From the NCBI GenBank assembly GCA_041743125.1, contig JBGTNK010000263.1, positions 1 through 64,000 of the forward strand: a DNA stretch of 64,000 nucleotides, given 5' to 3'. Source of the stretch: Terrimonas_B sp041743125. Lineage in GTDB: Bacteria > Bacteroidota > Bacteroidia > Chitinophagales > Chitinophagaceae. The position numbers and the translations under genes were made by a program. Below are positions 8,259 through 17,026 of this stretch, in pieces. How positions within the stretch are numbered: position 1 is the stretch's first letter; each line of letters starts with the position of its first letter. The notes under the pieces were generated by a model. It was not told the origin of the DNA. It ran no database searches and saw nothing but the letters and a program-made list of their open reading frames with translations.

Positions 8259-9386
8259 ATGAACTCTACTGTCAATGAAATAACCAAATCCAGTATAGGC
8301 AATTTTTCTCTGTACGAAAGTGATACAGATGAACTGTTGCAGTTGACGAACCAATATCCTTTTTTTGGTCCCGCTCAATTTTTGCTCGCCAAAAAACTTA
8401 AACAGGAAAATTCTCCCCTTCTTAAGAAGCATATACACAAAGCCGCCCTTTTCTGCCAAAATCCGGTTTGGTTCAATTTCATTTTAAATGATCACCCGGT
8501 TAGCAGGCCGCAAATAAGCAGCAAAACGGACAAAAGTTTTTTTCATCCACTGGTGGAGATGGAAACACCGGCCACACATGAAGAAGTTCTTGATCAATCA
8601 AAAACAGATCGGCCGACCCATAATCCGGATAATGACTTAACCGCCAAAAATCAGTTAGAATTATTTATAAAATTTCCGAAGGTGAGGTTTGATCCTGTTG
8701 AATCAAACACAAAGCCAGTTCCGGCGGAGGAAAATGTTGCCAGCTTACCAGATACTGATAATTTAGAAGTCAATCTACCCCAATATGAGTCAACCCCTTG
8801 TGAACAGGTATTAGAAATAACTCCTGCCGAAACTCCTGCTAAGGAAAGTGATGATGAAATATCCTCGGCACAAGAGAAAAATGAAGGATTAACGCATAAT
8901 GAAAATTTACCGCTTGAAACAAACGAGTTAACAGGAGAAGAATCAGAGGACCATAAACCACTTCTGGTAAAATTTCCAAAATTTACTTTTGAGCCCATTG
9001 ATCCTTCCAAAACAGATTTCACTTTTGAGCCCTACCATACCATCGATTATTTTGCATCCCAGGGCATAAAAAACAAAGAAGAAGATAAACCCAAAGATCA
9101 ATTAGGCCGCCAGTTGAAGAGTTTTACAGAGTGGTTGAAAATAATGAAACGATTACCTGATGCTGAAAAAGCATCAACAGTAAGCGCTACAGATGAAAGA
9201 AACATTGAAAAAATGGCGGAAATTTCAATAAACGACCGGGAAGTAGTGACTGAGGCGATGGCCCAGGTTTGGGAAAAGCAGGGAAATTATACAAAGGCCA
9301 TTGCTATCTACCAAAAATTAAGTTTGCTTAATCCCTCTAAAACCTCTTATTTTGCAGCCTTAATTGAACAATTAAAGAATTTGTGA
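8259..9386 (+). CDS. Conserved hypothetical protein with C-terminal TPR-like helix pair
   Basis: 375 residues. The N-terminal 80 residues form a helical domain (YPFFGPAQFLLAKKLKQ), the middle is a long acidic low-complexity linker in which the segment LxxFIKFPKVRFDPVE recurs later as LLVKFPKFTFEPID, and the last 50 residues contain a TPR-like motif (GNYTKAIAIYQKLSLLNP). No signal peptide. GTG at 8253 is possible but the ATG at 8259 is preferred. It sits between the lptE-like gene and secG with one base to secG, so probably co-translated. Function unknown; the repeat of the FPK-F-P motif suggests two docking peptides on a flexible arm (inference). Confidence 0.7.
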   Translation: MNSTVNEITKSSIGNFSLYESDTDELLQLTNQYPFFGPAQFLLAKKLKQENSPLLKKHIHKAALFCQNPVWFNFILNDHPVSRPQISSKTDKSFFHPLVEMETPATHEEVLDQSKTDRPTHNPDNDLTAKNQLELFIKFPKVRFDPVESNTKPVPAEENVASLPDTDNLEVNLPQYESTPCEQVLEITPAETPAKESDDEISSAQEKNEGLTHNENLPLETNELTGEESEDHKPLLVKFPKFTFEPIDPSKTDFTFEPYHTIDYFASQGIKNKEEDKPKDQLGRQLKSFTEWLKIMKRLPDAEKASTVSATDERNIEKMAEISINDREVVTEAMAQVWEKQGNYTKAIAIYQKLSLLNPSKTSYFAALIEQLKNL

Positions 9387-9387
9387 A

Positions 9388-9732
9388 ATGACTATTTTAT
9401 TCGTGATCCTCATCATCCTGGCCTCAGTAGTTTTGGGTCTTATAGTATTGATTCAAAACCCCAAAGGTGGTGGACTGGCTGGTAGTTTTGCCGGAATTAG
9501 CAACCAATTTATGGGTGTAAAACAAACAACTGACGTACTTGAAAAAGGCACCTGGGCTTTTGCAGGTGTTGTTGGATTGCTTTCACTTTTTTCTGCCTTT
9601 TTTATTTCCAAATCTTCAACTTCTCAAACAACAAATAAAGCTGGTGATGCTACTGTGCCGGCGGCTCAACAACCTGCTGCTGCACCGGGACAATTACCTG
9701 CCAATACAGTTCCATTTGATACAGGCAGATAA
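9388..9732 (+). CDS. secG: Preprotein translocase subunit SecG
   Basis: 114-residue inner-membrane protein with two transmembrane helices and the SecG loop signature VLIQNPKGGGLAGSFAG. SecG assists SecYE/SecA protein export. An Ala/Pro/Gln-rich tail follows helix 2, usual in Bacteroidota. Starts one base after the previous gene's stop and ends just before a strong terminator, so it closes this block. Confidence 0.93.
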   Translation: MTILFVILIILASVVLGLIVLIQNPKGGGLAGSFAGISNQFMGVKQTTDVLEKGTWAFAGVVGLLSLFSAFFISKSSTSQTTNKAGDATVPAAQQPAAAPGQLPANTVPFDTGR

Positions 9733-9754
9733 GTACAACATATTGATAGTAATT

Positions 9755-9781
9755 AACCCTGTCGTTAGACAGGGTTTTTTG
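9755..9781 (+). terminator. Rho-independent terminator after secG
   Basis: Nine-base perfect stem AACCCTGTC/GACAGGGTT with a GTTA tetraloop and a T run ending at 9781. Confidence 0.92.
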
Positions 9782-9914
9782 TTTAGTTAGTTTATTAACT
9801 TTTGATTTAAAATTTTCAATTTTTTTAATTACAAATTAACCAGTCCTTTTTTTATCAAAGGGTTTCATTGTTAAAATCCGAAATTGTAGGCTGATAGGTT
9901 ACTAAAATTCAGAA

Positions 9915-10925
9915 ATGAAAAAGAAAATATTGTTTATTTCGCTTGGAATTGTTTTATTAATTTCTGCTATCACTGCGTGGAACTTTTTTGGTCCCGGTGT
10001 ACATGTGCCGGAAAAGAATTATTTCTACGTATCAACTGGCTCCTCTTTTGAAACCGTAAAGGCAAACCTGCTGCAGCAAAAAATTATATCGGGGGCAGGC
10101 ACTTTTAACCGGGTTTCAAAAATACTTGGCTTTAAGAATATAAAATCCGGGCGATATGAAATAAAGAAAGGTATGAGTGTGGTAAAACTGGTGAGGATGC
10201 TAAAGAACGGGCAGCAAACACCGGTTAATTTTGTGATTACAAAAATCAGGACCAAAGAAGTTCTTGCCTCCCGCATCGGCAATGCCTATGAATGCGATTC
10301 CCTGCAGATGATCAGGTTTTTGAATAGCCCCGATTCATTAAATGAATATGGTCTGGATACCAATACTGTAATGGCCGTTGCCATGCCTTTTACCTACTCC
10401 ATAAAATGGAACAGCAATGCTGGTAATATATTTGAACAGTTTTATACTGCCTACAAAACATTTTGGAACAATGGAAGAAAACAAAAAGCAGAAAGCCTGG
10501 GCTTAAGTCCAATACAAGTTTCCACGCTGGCATCCATTATTGATGAAGAAACAAATGCAAAAACAGATAGACCAAATATCGCCAGTGTATATTTAAACCG
10601 AATAAGCAAAGGGATGCCCTTACAGGCTGATCCTACCGTAAAGTTTGCCATGAGAAATTTTGGCTTGAGAAGAATTTTAAGGGGTCACCTTCAAACCGTT
10701 TCACCCTATAATACCTACATTAATAAAGGCCTGCCCCCCGGCCCTATCTGCACCCCCCAGCAAGAAACCATTGATGCAGTGCTGGATTCACCCAAAACAG
10801 ATTATATCTATTTTGTTGCCAGCAGCGATTTCGATGGCACACATAAGTTTACTACCAACTATGCAGATCACTTAAAATATGCAAGAATATATCAGCAAGA
10901 GCTGAATAAACGAAACATCAAATAG
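9915..10925 (+). CDS. mltG: Endolytic peptidoglycan transglycosylase MltG
   Basis: 336 residues: one N-terminal membrane helix (about 4-22), a LysM-like region, and the YceG catalytic domain. The catalytic glutamate lies in LASIIDEETNAK (Glu211 or 212). Downstream family motifs YLNRISKGMPLQADPT and SPYNTYINKGLPPGPI are intact. MltG cleaves nascent glycan strands at the inner membrane and sets their length. Followed after five bases by the YihY-type gene, so the two are likely one transcript. Confidence 0.95.
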   Translation: MKKKILFISLGIVLLISAITAWNFFGPGVHVPEKNYFYVSTGSSFETVKANLLQQKIISGAGTFNRVSKILGFKNIKSGRYEIKKGMSVVKLVRMLKNGQQTPVNFVITKIRTKEVLASRIGNAYECDSLQMIRFLNSPDSLNEYGLDTNTVMAVAMPFTYSIKWNSNAGNIFEQFYTAYKTFWNNGRKQKAESLGLSPIQVSTLASIIDEETNAKTDRPNIASVYLNRISKGMPLQADPTVKFAMRNFGLRRILRGHLQTVSPYNTYINKGLPPGPICTPQQETIDAVLDSPKTDYIYFVASSDFDGTHKFTTNYADHLKYARIYQQELNKRNIK

Positions 10926-10930
10926 GTAAC

Positions 10931-11896
10931 ATGCATTTTTTCACCCGAATAAAAAGAAAATTTCTTATATCTGCTCCTGTCAGTTTCCTGATACGGAAAA
11001 GTAAAAATATTTTTCTCCCGGGATTCCAGGGAATTCCTTTATTCGATGTGATTCGTTTCCTTTTTTTACAAGCCGGAAAAACTGGCTTTACAGAAAGAGC
11101 TTCGGCCATTGCTTTTAATTTCACTATGACCATTCCGCCCACACTTATCTTTTTGTTTACTTTAATTCCTCATCTGCCCATTTCGCAGGCATTTGTCAAC
11201 CAGATATTTTCCCTTATAAAAGATGTAATGCCGGGTGAAAAAAATTATAGCGTGGTAATAAAATTCATATCTGATATTCTTAATAAACCAAGAACGGGTT
11301 TGTTGTCAACCGGTTTTTTACTGGCCCTGTTTTTTTCTTCCAATGCGGTAATGGGTGTTATGCGTTCGTTTGACCAAAAATATATCGGCTTCACAAAAAG
11401 GAAAGGCCTTCATGAAAGATTTGTAGCCCTGCGCCTTACACTTATTCTGTTTATTCTTTTTTTTTTCGCGATCCTTGCTTTGATCATGCAGGGATCAGTC
11501 CTTCGCTGGATAGGGATCAGCAATTCATTATTCATAGCACTGATCGATAACCTGAGATGGGTTCTCATTATCTTAATGATCTTTTTTTCCATTTCCATAA
11601 TATACCGTTACGCACCTGCAGTACATAAGCGATGGAAATTGTTTAACCCGGGCTCTATCGTGGCTACATTTATGATGATCATTTTTACAGCTTCCTTTTC
11701 CTACTGGGTTAGTAATTTTTCAAATTATAATGAATTGTACGGCTCCATCAGCACTATTTTGATCCTCATGTTGCTGATTTACTTTAACTCATTGGTTTTA
11801 TTGATAGGATTTGAGTTGAATGTGAGTATCAATTCCCTGAAACACGAAGTGGATGAAAGGAATAAAATCGTTTCAGGCGGCATTCATTCACTGTAA
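10931..11896 (+). CDS. YihY/BrkB family inner-membrane protein
   Basis: 321 residues with about six hydrophobic segments; the hallmark entry segment AGKTGFTERASAIAFNFTM and the later FNPGSIVAT and NYNELYGSISTILILML motifs identify the YihY (formerly RNase BN) family. The old ribonuclease annotation is wrong for this family; the transport or envelope function is unknown. Five bases downstream of mltG. Confidence 0.88.
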   Translation: MHFFTRIKRKFLISAPVSFLIRKSKNIFLPGFQGIPLFDVIRFLFLQAGKTGFTERASAIAFNFTMTIPPTLIFLFTLIPHLPISQAFVNQIFSLIKDVMPGEKNYSVVIKFISDILNKPRTGLLSTGFLLALFFSSNAVMGVMRSFDQKYIGFTKRKGLHERFVALRLTLILFILFFFAILALIMQGSVLRWIGISNSLFIALIDNLRWVLIILMIFFSISIIYRYAPAVHKRWKLFNPGSIVATFMMIIFTASFSYWVSNFSNYNELYGSISTILILMLLIYFNSLVLLIGFELNVSINSLKHEVDERNKIVSGGIHSL

Positions 11897-11948
11897 ATAT
11901 TGCTGAAATTTACTATGCCATACTATTTAACACGGAAAAACTCAGAAC

Positions 11949-12554
11949 ATGAAAAAGATCATCTATATCCTTTTACCTGTTGTTGCAATAGCTTTCTTTT
12001 CGTTTCAAAATCTTATTGACCCCCTTCCTATTGGCGCGGCTTTACCTGCGGCAGATAAAAAAATGAAAGAGATTTCCGGAAAACAAATTTCATTGAGTGA
12101 GGCTATGAAAAAAAATGGGTTGCTAATTATGTTCAGTTGCAATACCTGCCCGGTCGTAGGCAAATATCAATCCCGGACACTTGAAATTGGCAAATTTGCA
12201 GCAGCCAGCGATATAGGAGTCGTTGTAATTAATTCTAATGAGGCTTCCCGGACTAGTGGCGAATCCTTTGAAGAAATGAAAGCATATGGAAAGCAGCAAG
12301 GATATCCTTTTAGTTATGTAATGGATAACAATTCCTTCATGGCTGACGCTTTTGGAGCTACCCGCACTCCCGAAATATTCCTGTTCAACACCACGGGTAA
12401 ATTAGTATACCACGGTGCTATCGATGATAATGCAAACAGCCCCGCTCAGGTAAATAAAAAATATGCTAAAATTGCGATCGAAGAAATGACTTCAGGCAAA
12501 GAAATATCTACATCAAAAACCCGGTTTGTTGGTTGCACTATCAAAAGATTATAG
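11949..12554 (+). CDS. Exported thioredoxin-fold (AhpC/TSA-like) protein
   Basis: 201 residues with an N-terminal signal or anchor helix, then a peroxiredoxin/TlpA-like fold. The redox site is FSCNTCPVVGKY (Cys64, Cys67), that is, a CxxC directly followed by Pro. The ATRTPEIFLFN segment supplies the cis-proline, and a third cysteine (Cys197) lies five residues from the end. Likely a periplasmic thiol oxidoreductase. Convergent with another thioredoxin-like gene 79 bases away. Confidence 0.82.
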   Translation: MKKIIYILLPVVAIAFFSFQNLIDPLPIGAALPAADKKMKEISGKQISLSEAMKKNGLLIMFSCNTCPVVGKYQSRTLEIGKFAAASDIGVVVINSNEASRTSGESFEEMKAYGKQQGYPFSYVMDNNSFMADAFGATRTPEIFLFNTTGKLVYHGAIDDNANSPAQVNKKYAKIAIEEMTSGKEISTSKTRFVGCTIKRL

Positions 12555-12632
12555 CATTCTAATAAAATCGGAGAATTTATTTTGCCGGGATGATTCAACA
12601 TGATAAAACTGGCGAGCGGCACGATAAATTAA

Positions 12633-13112
12633 CTACTTGCCCAATAAAAGCCTCACTTCCTTTTCGAGGTCATTTTCCGAAAAAGGATCTTCGCTGAATT
12701 TCCTATAATTATTGTTATTCGAAATAAAAAGGGAAGCAGGAATAGCCCCCGACCAGGAAGGATCAACCCGTGGACAAAAGTAGTCGGCATTGGTTTCATC
12801 GAGCCAGTAAGATGACATTTTTCTTGATTGAATGAAGGAATTCACTTTACCAGGAAAATCATCCTGCATATCAAGACTTACAAACAAAACCTGGAGACCA
12901 TCCTTTTTGTAAATTGAACTCAGTTTTTGAAAATAAGGTATCTCCTCCATGCAGGGCTTGCAGAAAGTGGCCCAGAAATTAATGATCATTGGTGTTTTAC
13001 TTTCTGCTATGATCTTCTCAAGGCCGGCGATCTTTATCTTCGTTAATTCCTGGCCGAAAACACGGATAGAAAAAAGAAAAGCGAATACTATAAGAATATT
13101 TATTTTCATCAT
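12633..13112 (-). CDS. TlpA-like exported thioredoxin
   Basis: A signal peptide (MKINILIVFAFLF...FGQ) is followed by a TlpA/ResA-type thioredoxin fold with the active site WATFCKPC and cis-Pro segment GAIPASLFI. Proteins of this group reduce cytochrome-c apoproteins or other periplasmic disulfides. An ATG at 13139 is in frame and would overlap the upstream methyltransferase gene by eight bases; the ATG pair at 13112/13109 gives a cleaner signal peptide. Probably co-transcribed with the RNA methylase gene. Confidence 0.85.
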   Translation of the reverse strand: MMKINILIVFAFLFSIRVFGQELTKIKIAGLEKIIAESKTPMIINFWATFCKPCMEEIPYFQKLSSIYKKDGLQVLFVSLDMQDDFPGKVNSFIQSRKMSSYWLDETNADYFCPRVDPSWSGAIPASLFISNNNNYRKFSEDPFSENDLEKEVRLLLGK

Positions 13113-13131
13113 TGATCTTTTAAGGCACCTT

Positions 13132-13722
13132 TTACTCATCCCTTTTTGAACTCCATTCTTTTAAAAGCTCGTCGTACCTGGATTCATTCAAACTGGTTTG
13201 CCCGTAATGCCCGGCTAAATTTTTCTGCCTGTACGCTTCATATAAGGTAACGGCGCATGCTACACTTATATTCAGCGATTGAATAATTCCAGACTGGGGA
13301 ATCATAAAATTTCCATCAGCCAATTCCCTTATCTCTTCGCTGACACCACTATGTTCATTACCAAAAACCAGGGCGATGCTTTTAGCAAAATCTACCTGGT
13401 ATAAACTTACTGCATCCCTGCTTAAATGAGTAGTTAAAATGGATGAAAACCTGTTTCGCAATGATAAAAAACATTCTTCCGCATTTTCATATTGATGAAC
13501 ACTCAACCATTTGGCTGCGCTGGAAGAACTACGGGGTCCCCATTTCTTGTGGCGGGCGATTTTTGTATTCAAGATATAAATATCCTGAACGCCAACCGCA
13601 TCACAAGTTCGCATAACGGCAGAAATATTATGCGGATCAAAAACATTCTCTAAAACGATCGTAATATCCTGTTGCCTTTTCTTTAATACAGTATGTAGTT
13701 TTTCCAGTCGTTCCGGTGTCAT
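13132..13722 (-). CDS. TrmH-family RNA 2'-O-methyltransferase
   Basis: 196-residue SPOUT enzyme. The three SpoU motifs are present: NISAVMRTCDAVG (motif 1, substrate Arg), ALVFGNEHSGVS (motif 2) and IPQSGIIQSLNISVACAV (motif 3), which together form the SAM-binding knot. The length and motif set resemble TrmH, the tRNA Gm18 methylase, but an rRNA substrate cannot be excluded. Cytoplasmic. Confidence 0.88.
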   Translation of the reverse strand: MTPERLEKLHTVLKKRQQDITIVLENVFDPHNISAVMRTCDAVGVQDIYILNTKIARHKKWGPRSSSSAAKWLSVHQYENAEECFLSLRNRFSSILTTHLSRDAVSLYQVDFAKSIALVFGNEHSGVSEEIRELADGNFMIPQSGIIQSLNISVACAVTLYEAYRQKNLAGHYGQTSLNESRYDELLKEWSSKRDE

Positions 13723-13890
13723 AATCCTATGTCTTTAAATTGTAGTCATGCCCAAATTAAGTATATTTATAAGACTATGATTTGTTATTAAATCAATCGG
13801 TTTTCTTTCCTGAAACAAACTAGGTTGTATTGAGCAATTCTTATTGATGGCAATAAAAACAGAATTAACCGAACATAAAATTCACAGGTT

Positions 13891-13898
13891 TATATTTG
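13891..13898 (+). promoter_or_regulatory. Bacteroidota -7 promoter box for the pyrimidine-catabolism locus
   Basis: TATATTTG matches TAnnTTTG exactly and lies 24 bases before the ATG of the first gene of the locus. The same bases contain a TTG that could be read as a start codon; their fit to the promoter box argues against that. Confidence 0.55.
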
Positions 13899-13922
13899 AA
13901 CCTAAAAGAAAAAAACAATTGC

Positions 13923-15380
13923 ATGAAATACCCTCTTGTTCAAAATTACATTAATGGAAAATTTGTCAATTCTTCTTCCTCTCGTTTCCTGGATGTTATT
14001 TCCCCACTGGATGGCAACCCTCTTTCGAAAGTAGCTATGTCAACGGGTGACGATCTGGACGCTGCAGTAAGAGCAGCCAGGGCAGCTTTCCCGGCATGGA
14101 GCAAGACGCCAATAAAGGAACGGGTACAAATTTTCTTCCGGTATAAGTTTTTGCTGGAAAAACATTCCCGGGAGCTGGCCGAGCTTGTACAGGAAGAAAA
14201 TGGCAAGACTTACAGCGAAGCATTGGCCGAAATTGAAAAAAGTATTGAACTAACAGAATTCGCAACCTCACTTCCTCAATTGGTGACAGGGGAAGTACTT
14301 GAAGTTAGCAAAGGAATTGAATGCAGGACCGAGCATGTCCCCATTGGCGTTGTAGCATCCATAGTTCCTTTCAACTTTCCCAGCATGGTACCTAACTGGA
14401 CACTTCCAAATGCCATAGCACTTGGAAATTGCATGATACTGAAACCATCGGAGAAGGTACCACTGAGCGCCGGACGACTGGCAGAACTGTTGAAAGACGC
14501 CGGATTGCCCGACGGTGTATTAAGTATTGTTAATGGTGATACGGAAATTGTAGAAGCTATTTGCGACCACCCGGGAATTGAAGCCATTTCATTTGTTGGT
14601 TCTACCAAAGTAGCCAAAATCGTTTACCAACGGGCTACATCCCACTTTAAAAGATGTCTTGCACTGGGTGGAGCTAAAAATCATTTGATGGTTTTACCAG
14701 ATGCGATTCCAGGTATGACAGCACAAAACATAGTTGCCTCTATGAGTGGCTGTGCAGGGCAGCGTTGCATGGCCGCATCGGCCATGGTTGGTGTAGGTGA
14801 TATTGATCATATCATTGATAAGATATGCGAGGAAGCGGCCAAGGTCATTCCCGGCGAAAACCTAGGAGCAGTTATTAACAAAGCATCGCAGGAGCGGATT
14901 GAAAAATATATCACAGAGGCAGAACAACTGGGTGCAAAAATTTTGGTTGACGGCAGAAATACAAAAGTGAAGGGAAAAGAAAACGGGACATATGTGGGAC
15001 CTACTATAATAGATCATGTGCAGCCTGATATGAATATAGCAAAGGAGGAAATATTCGGACCCGTTATTTCTATTATGCGAACGAATACGGTTGATGAAGC
15101 GCTGGCGATTGAAAATGCCAATCCTTACGGAAATGCAGCTTCAGTGTTTACTCAAAATGGTGGCATGGCCAGGTATGTTATTGATCGGGCCAGTGCAGGA
15201 ATGATTGGTGTTAATGTAGGTGTGCCTGTTCCCCGTGAGCCCTTTTCCTTTGGTGGATGGAACGAAAGCAAGTTTGGCGTGGGTGATATTACAGGAAAAA
15301 GTTCAATTGAATTTTGGACAAAACTGAAAAAATCAACTACCAAATGGAATCCGGAATCCGGGGTGAATTGGATGAGTTAG
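13923..15380 (+). CDS. mmsA: CoA-acylating methylmalonate/malonate-semialdehyde dehydrogenase
   Basis: 485-residue aldehyde dehydrogenase of the MmsA/IolA group, which converts (methyl)malonate semialdehyde plus CoA and NAD+ to propionyl-CoA or acetyl-CoA and CO2. Seen: IVPFNFPSMVPNWTLP substrate loop, GSTKVAK cofactor segment, catalytic Cys in SGCAGQRCMAAS, and the C-terminal NESKFGVGD. In this locus it would finish the breakdown of uracil (via beta-alanine) and thymine (via beta-aminoisobutyrate). The ATG at 13923 is chosen over an upstream TTG that falls within the promoter box. It precedes the aminotransferase gene by about 200 bases. Confidence 0.88.
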   Translation: MKYPLVQNYINGKFVNSSSSRFLDVISPLDGNPLSKVAMSTGDDLDAAVRAARAAFPAWSKTPIKERVQIFFRYKFLLEKHSRELAELVQEENGKTYSEALAEIEKSIELTEFATSLPQLVTGEVLEVSKGIECRTEHVPIGVVASIVPFNFPSMVPNWTLPNAIALGNCMILKPSEKVPLSAGRLAELLKDAGLPDGVLSIVNGDTEIVEAICDHPGIEAISFVGSTKVAKIVYQRATSHFKRCLALGGAKNHLMVLPDAIPGMTAQNIVASMSGCAGQRCMAASAMVGVGDIDHIIDKICEEAAKVIPGENLGAVINKASQERIEKYITEAEQLGAKILVDGRNTKVKGKENGTYVGPTIIDHVQPDMNIAKEEIFGPVISIMRTNTVDEALAIENANPYGNAASVFTQNGGMARYVIDRASAGMIGVNVGVPVPREPFSFGGWNESKFGVGDITGKSSIEFWTKLKKSTTKWNPESGVNWMS

Positions 15381-15587
15381 ACTACCTATGAAATTTTTAA
15401 TTTTACTAACCATGTATCCAGTGGAAATAACTTATAATTTGTATACCACCCACTAGCTTTTTCCTTATACTTTATTTTTTAAAATTCATAAAAGTTCACT
15501 TTCAAAACAACATTGAAAATATAGGAACAAGAAAAATAAATAATACTGTGGCAGAATAAACAGAGCCTTACTAAAATCAAATAATCT

Positions 15588-16934
15588 ATGGGTACAAAGA
15601 CCATATCCGAAACAGAGGAAATAATTCAAAACAGCCAGGATTATACCCTATTTTCCTGGAGCAAACAAAAAGGAACAAATCCCATTGCAGTTAAATATGG
15701 CGAAGGAGTTTACCTGTATGACTTTGATGGTAAGAAATATATTGATTTTTCTTCTGGTCTGATGAATGTGAATATCGGTCATGGCAATCAACGTGTGACT
15801 GAAGCAGTAGTAAAACAAATGCAGGAGGTAAGTTATGTTACACCTGGTTGTGTTACCAAAGTGCGGGGTGAACTGGGAAAGAAATTGGCTGAAATTTGCC
15901 CCGGCGATCTCAATAAAGCTTTCTTCACTTTATGTGGTGCATCATCAATAGACAATGCTATCAAACTGGCCAGGCTTTATACCGGGCGTCATAAAATACT
16001 AGGTCGTTATCAATCTTACCATGGCGCTTCATATGGAGCACTCAGTGCCAGCGGCGACCCCCGCCGCATTCCCATGGATGCACAACAAGCGCCAAATTTT
16101 ATTCACTTTGATCTACCTTATCTATACCGCTGGCAACACGGCGAAGAAAATTTTCTGAAAGAGTCTATCGGATCCCTGGAAAGAATGATCAGTTATGAAA
16201 GCCCGTCAAATATTGCCGCCATTTTATTAGAAGGTGAATCCGGTTCATCCGGTTGTTTAAAATACCCTGTGGGCTATTTGCAACAAGTAAGAGCAATTTG
16301 TGATAAACACGGTATTCTTTTAATTATGGATGAAGTGATGAGTGGCTTTGGCCGAACAGGTAAATGGTTCGGTTTTGAAAATCATAACATCGTGCCTGAT
16401 ATGATTGCCATGGCAAAAGGACTTACTTCCGGTTACCTGCCCTTTGGTTGCCTGATGGTCTCTGATAAAATTGCATCGAAATATGATGACAATGTTTTGC
16501 CTTTAGGTCTTACCTACTCTGCACACCCGGTAAGTTGTGCTGCCGCTTTGGAAATGCTAAAAATATATGAAGATGATCACCTGGTTGAAAATGCATTGGC
16601 CATGGGGAAATATATGGATGCGCAAGTGGAGAGATTGAAAGAAAAACATCCCAGCATAGGAGATTGGAGAAATACAGGGCTTTTAGGTTGTATTGAACTA
16701 GTGAAAAACAGAAACAACAAAGAACCCATGGCTCCTTTTAATGCGAAGCCGGACGAGATGGCTATAATGAACAAGGTGGCAGCAAAAATCAGGGAATTAG
16801 GTATGTACACTTTTGTAAGATGGAGTTATATATTTATTGCGCCGCCACTCATTATTACAAAAGAACAAATTGATGAAGGTTTGGGTATTATCAGTGAGGC
16901 AATAAAGATTGCCGACGAGGCAACAACTTCATAG
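15588..16934 (+). CDS. Class III aminotransferase (beta-alanine / 3-aminoisobutyrate transaminase)
   Basis: 448-residue PLP-dependent fold-type I enzyme. The PLP lysine is Lys277 in MAMAKGLTSGY; upstream are the DEV-SGFGRTGKW metal/PLP segment and SYHGASYGAL phosphate-binding segment. The gene lies directly after the semialdehyde dehydrogenase and before the nucleobase permease, so its natural substrates are very probably beta-alanine and 3-aminoisobutyrate, the end products of reductive pyrimidine breakdown (inference from context). Confidence 0.88.
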   Translation: MGTKTISETEEIIQNSQDYTLFSWSKQKGTNPIAVKYGEGVYLYDFDGKKYIDFSSGLMNVNIGHGNQRVTEAVVKQMQEVSYVTPGCVTKVRGELGKKLAEICPGDLNKAFFTLCGASSIDNAIKLARLYTGRHKILGRYQSYHGASYGALSASGDPRRIPMDAQQAPNFIHFDLPYLYRWQHGEENFLKESIGSLERMISYESPSNIAAILLEGESGSSGCLKYPVGYLQQVRAICDKHGILLIMDEVMSGFGRTGKWFGFENHNIVPDMIAMAKGLTSGYLPFGCLMVSDKIASKYDDNVLPLGLTYSAHPVSCAAALEMLKIYEDDHLVENALAMGKYMDAQVERLKEKHPSIGDWRNTGLLGCIELVKNRNNKEPMAPFNAKPDEMAIMNKVAAKIRELGMYTFVRWSYIFIAPPLIITKEQIDEGLGIISEAIKIADEATTS

Positions 16935-17026
16935 AAAATTTAATTTTTGGTTGCCAGTATGAGTTTAATAAAATCAAGCAGGCCTTTTTTTAAGCTATCC
17001 AAATCTTATCACCACAAAATTGTATA

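Noticed and set aside
10931..11896. Ribonuclease BN
   Set aside because: YihY proteins were once named so in error; the protein is an integral membrane protein without nuclease motifs.
13896..13922. TTG start adding nine residues to the semialdehyde dehydrogenase
   Set aside because: The TTG lies inside an exact -7 promoter box, and the family start fits the ATG at 13923.
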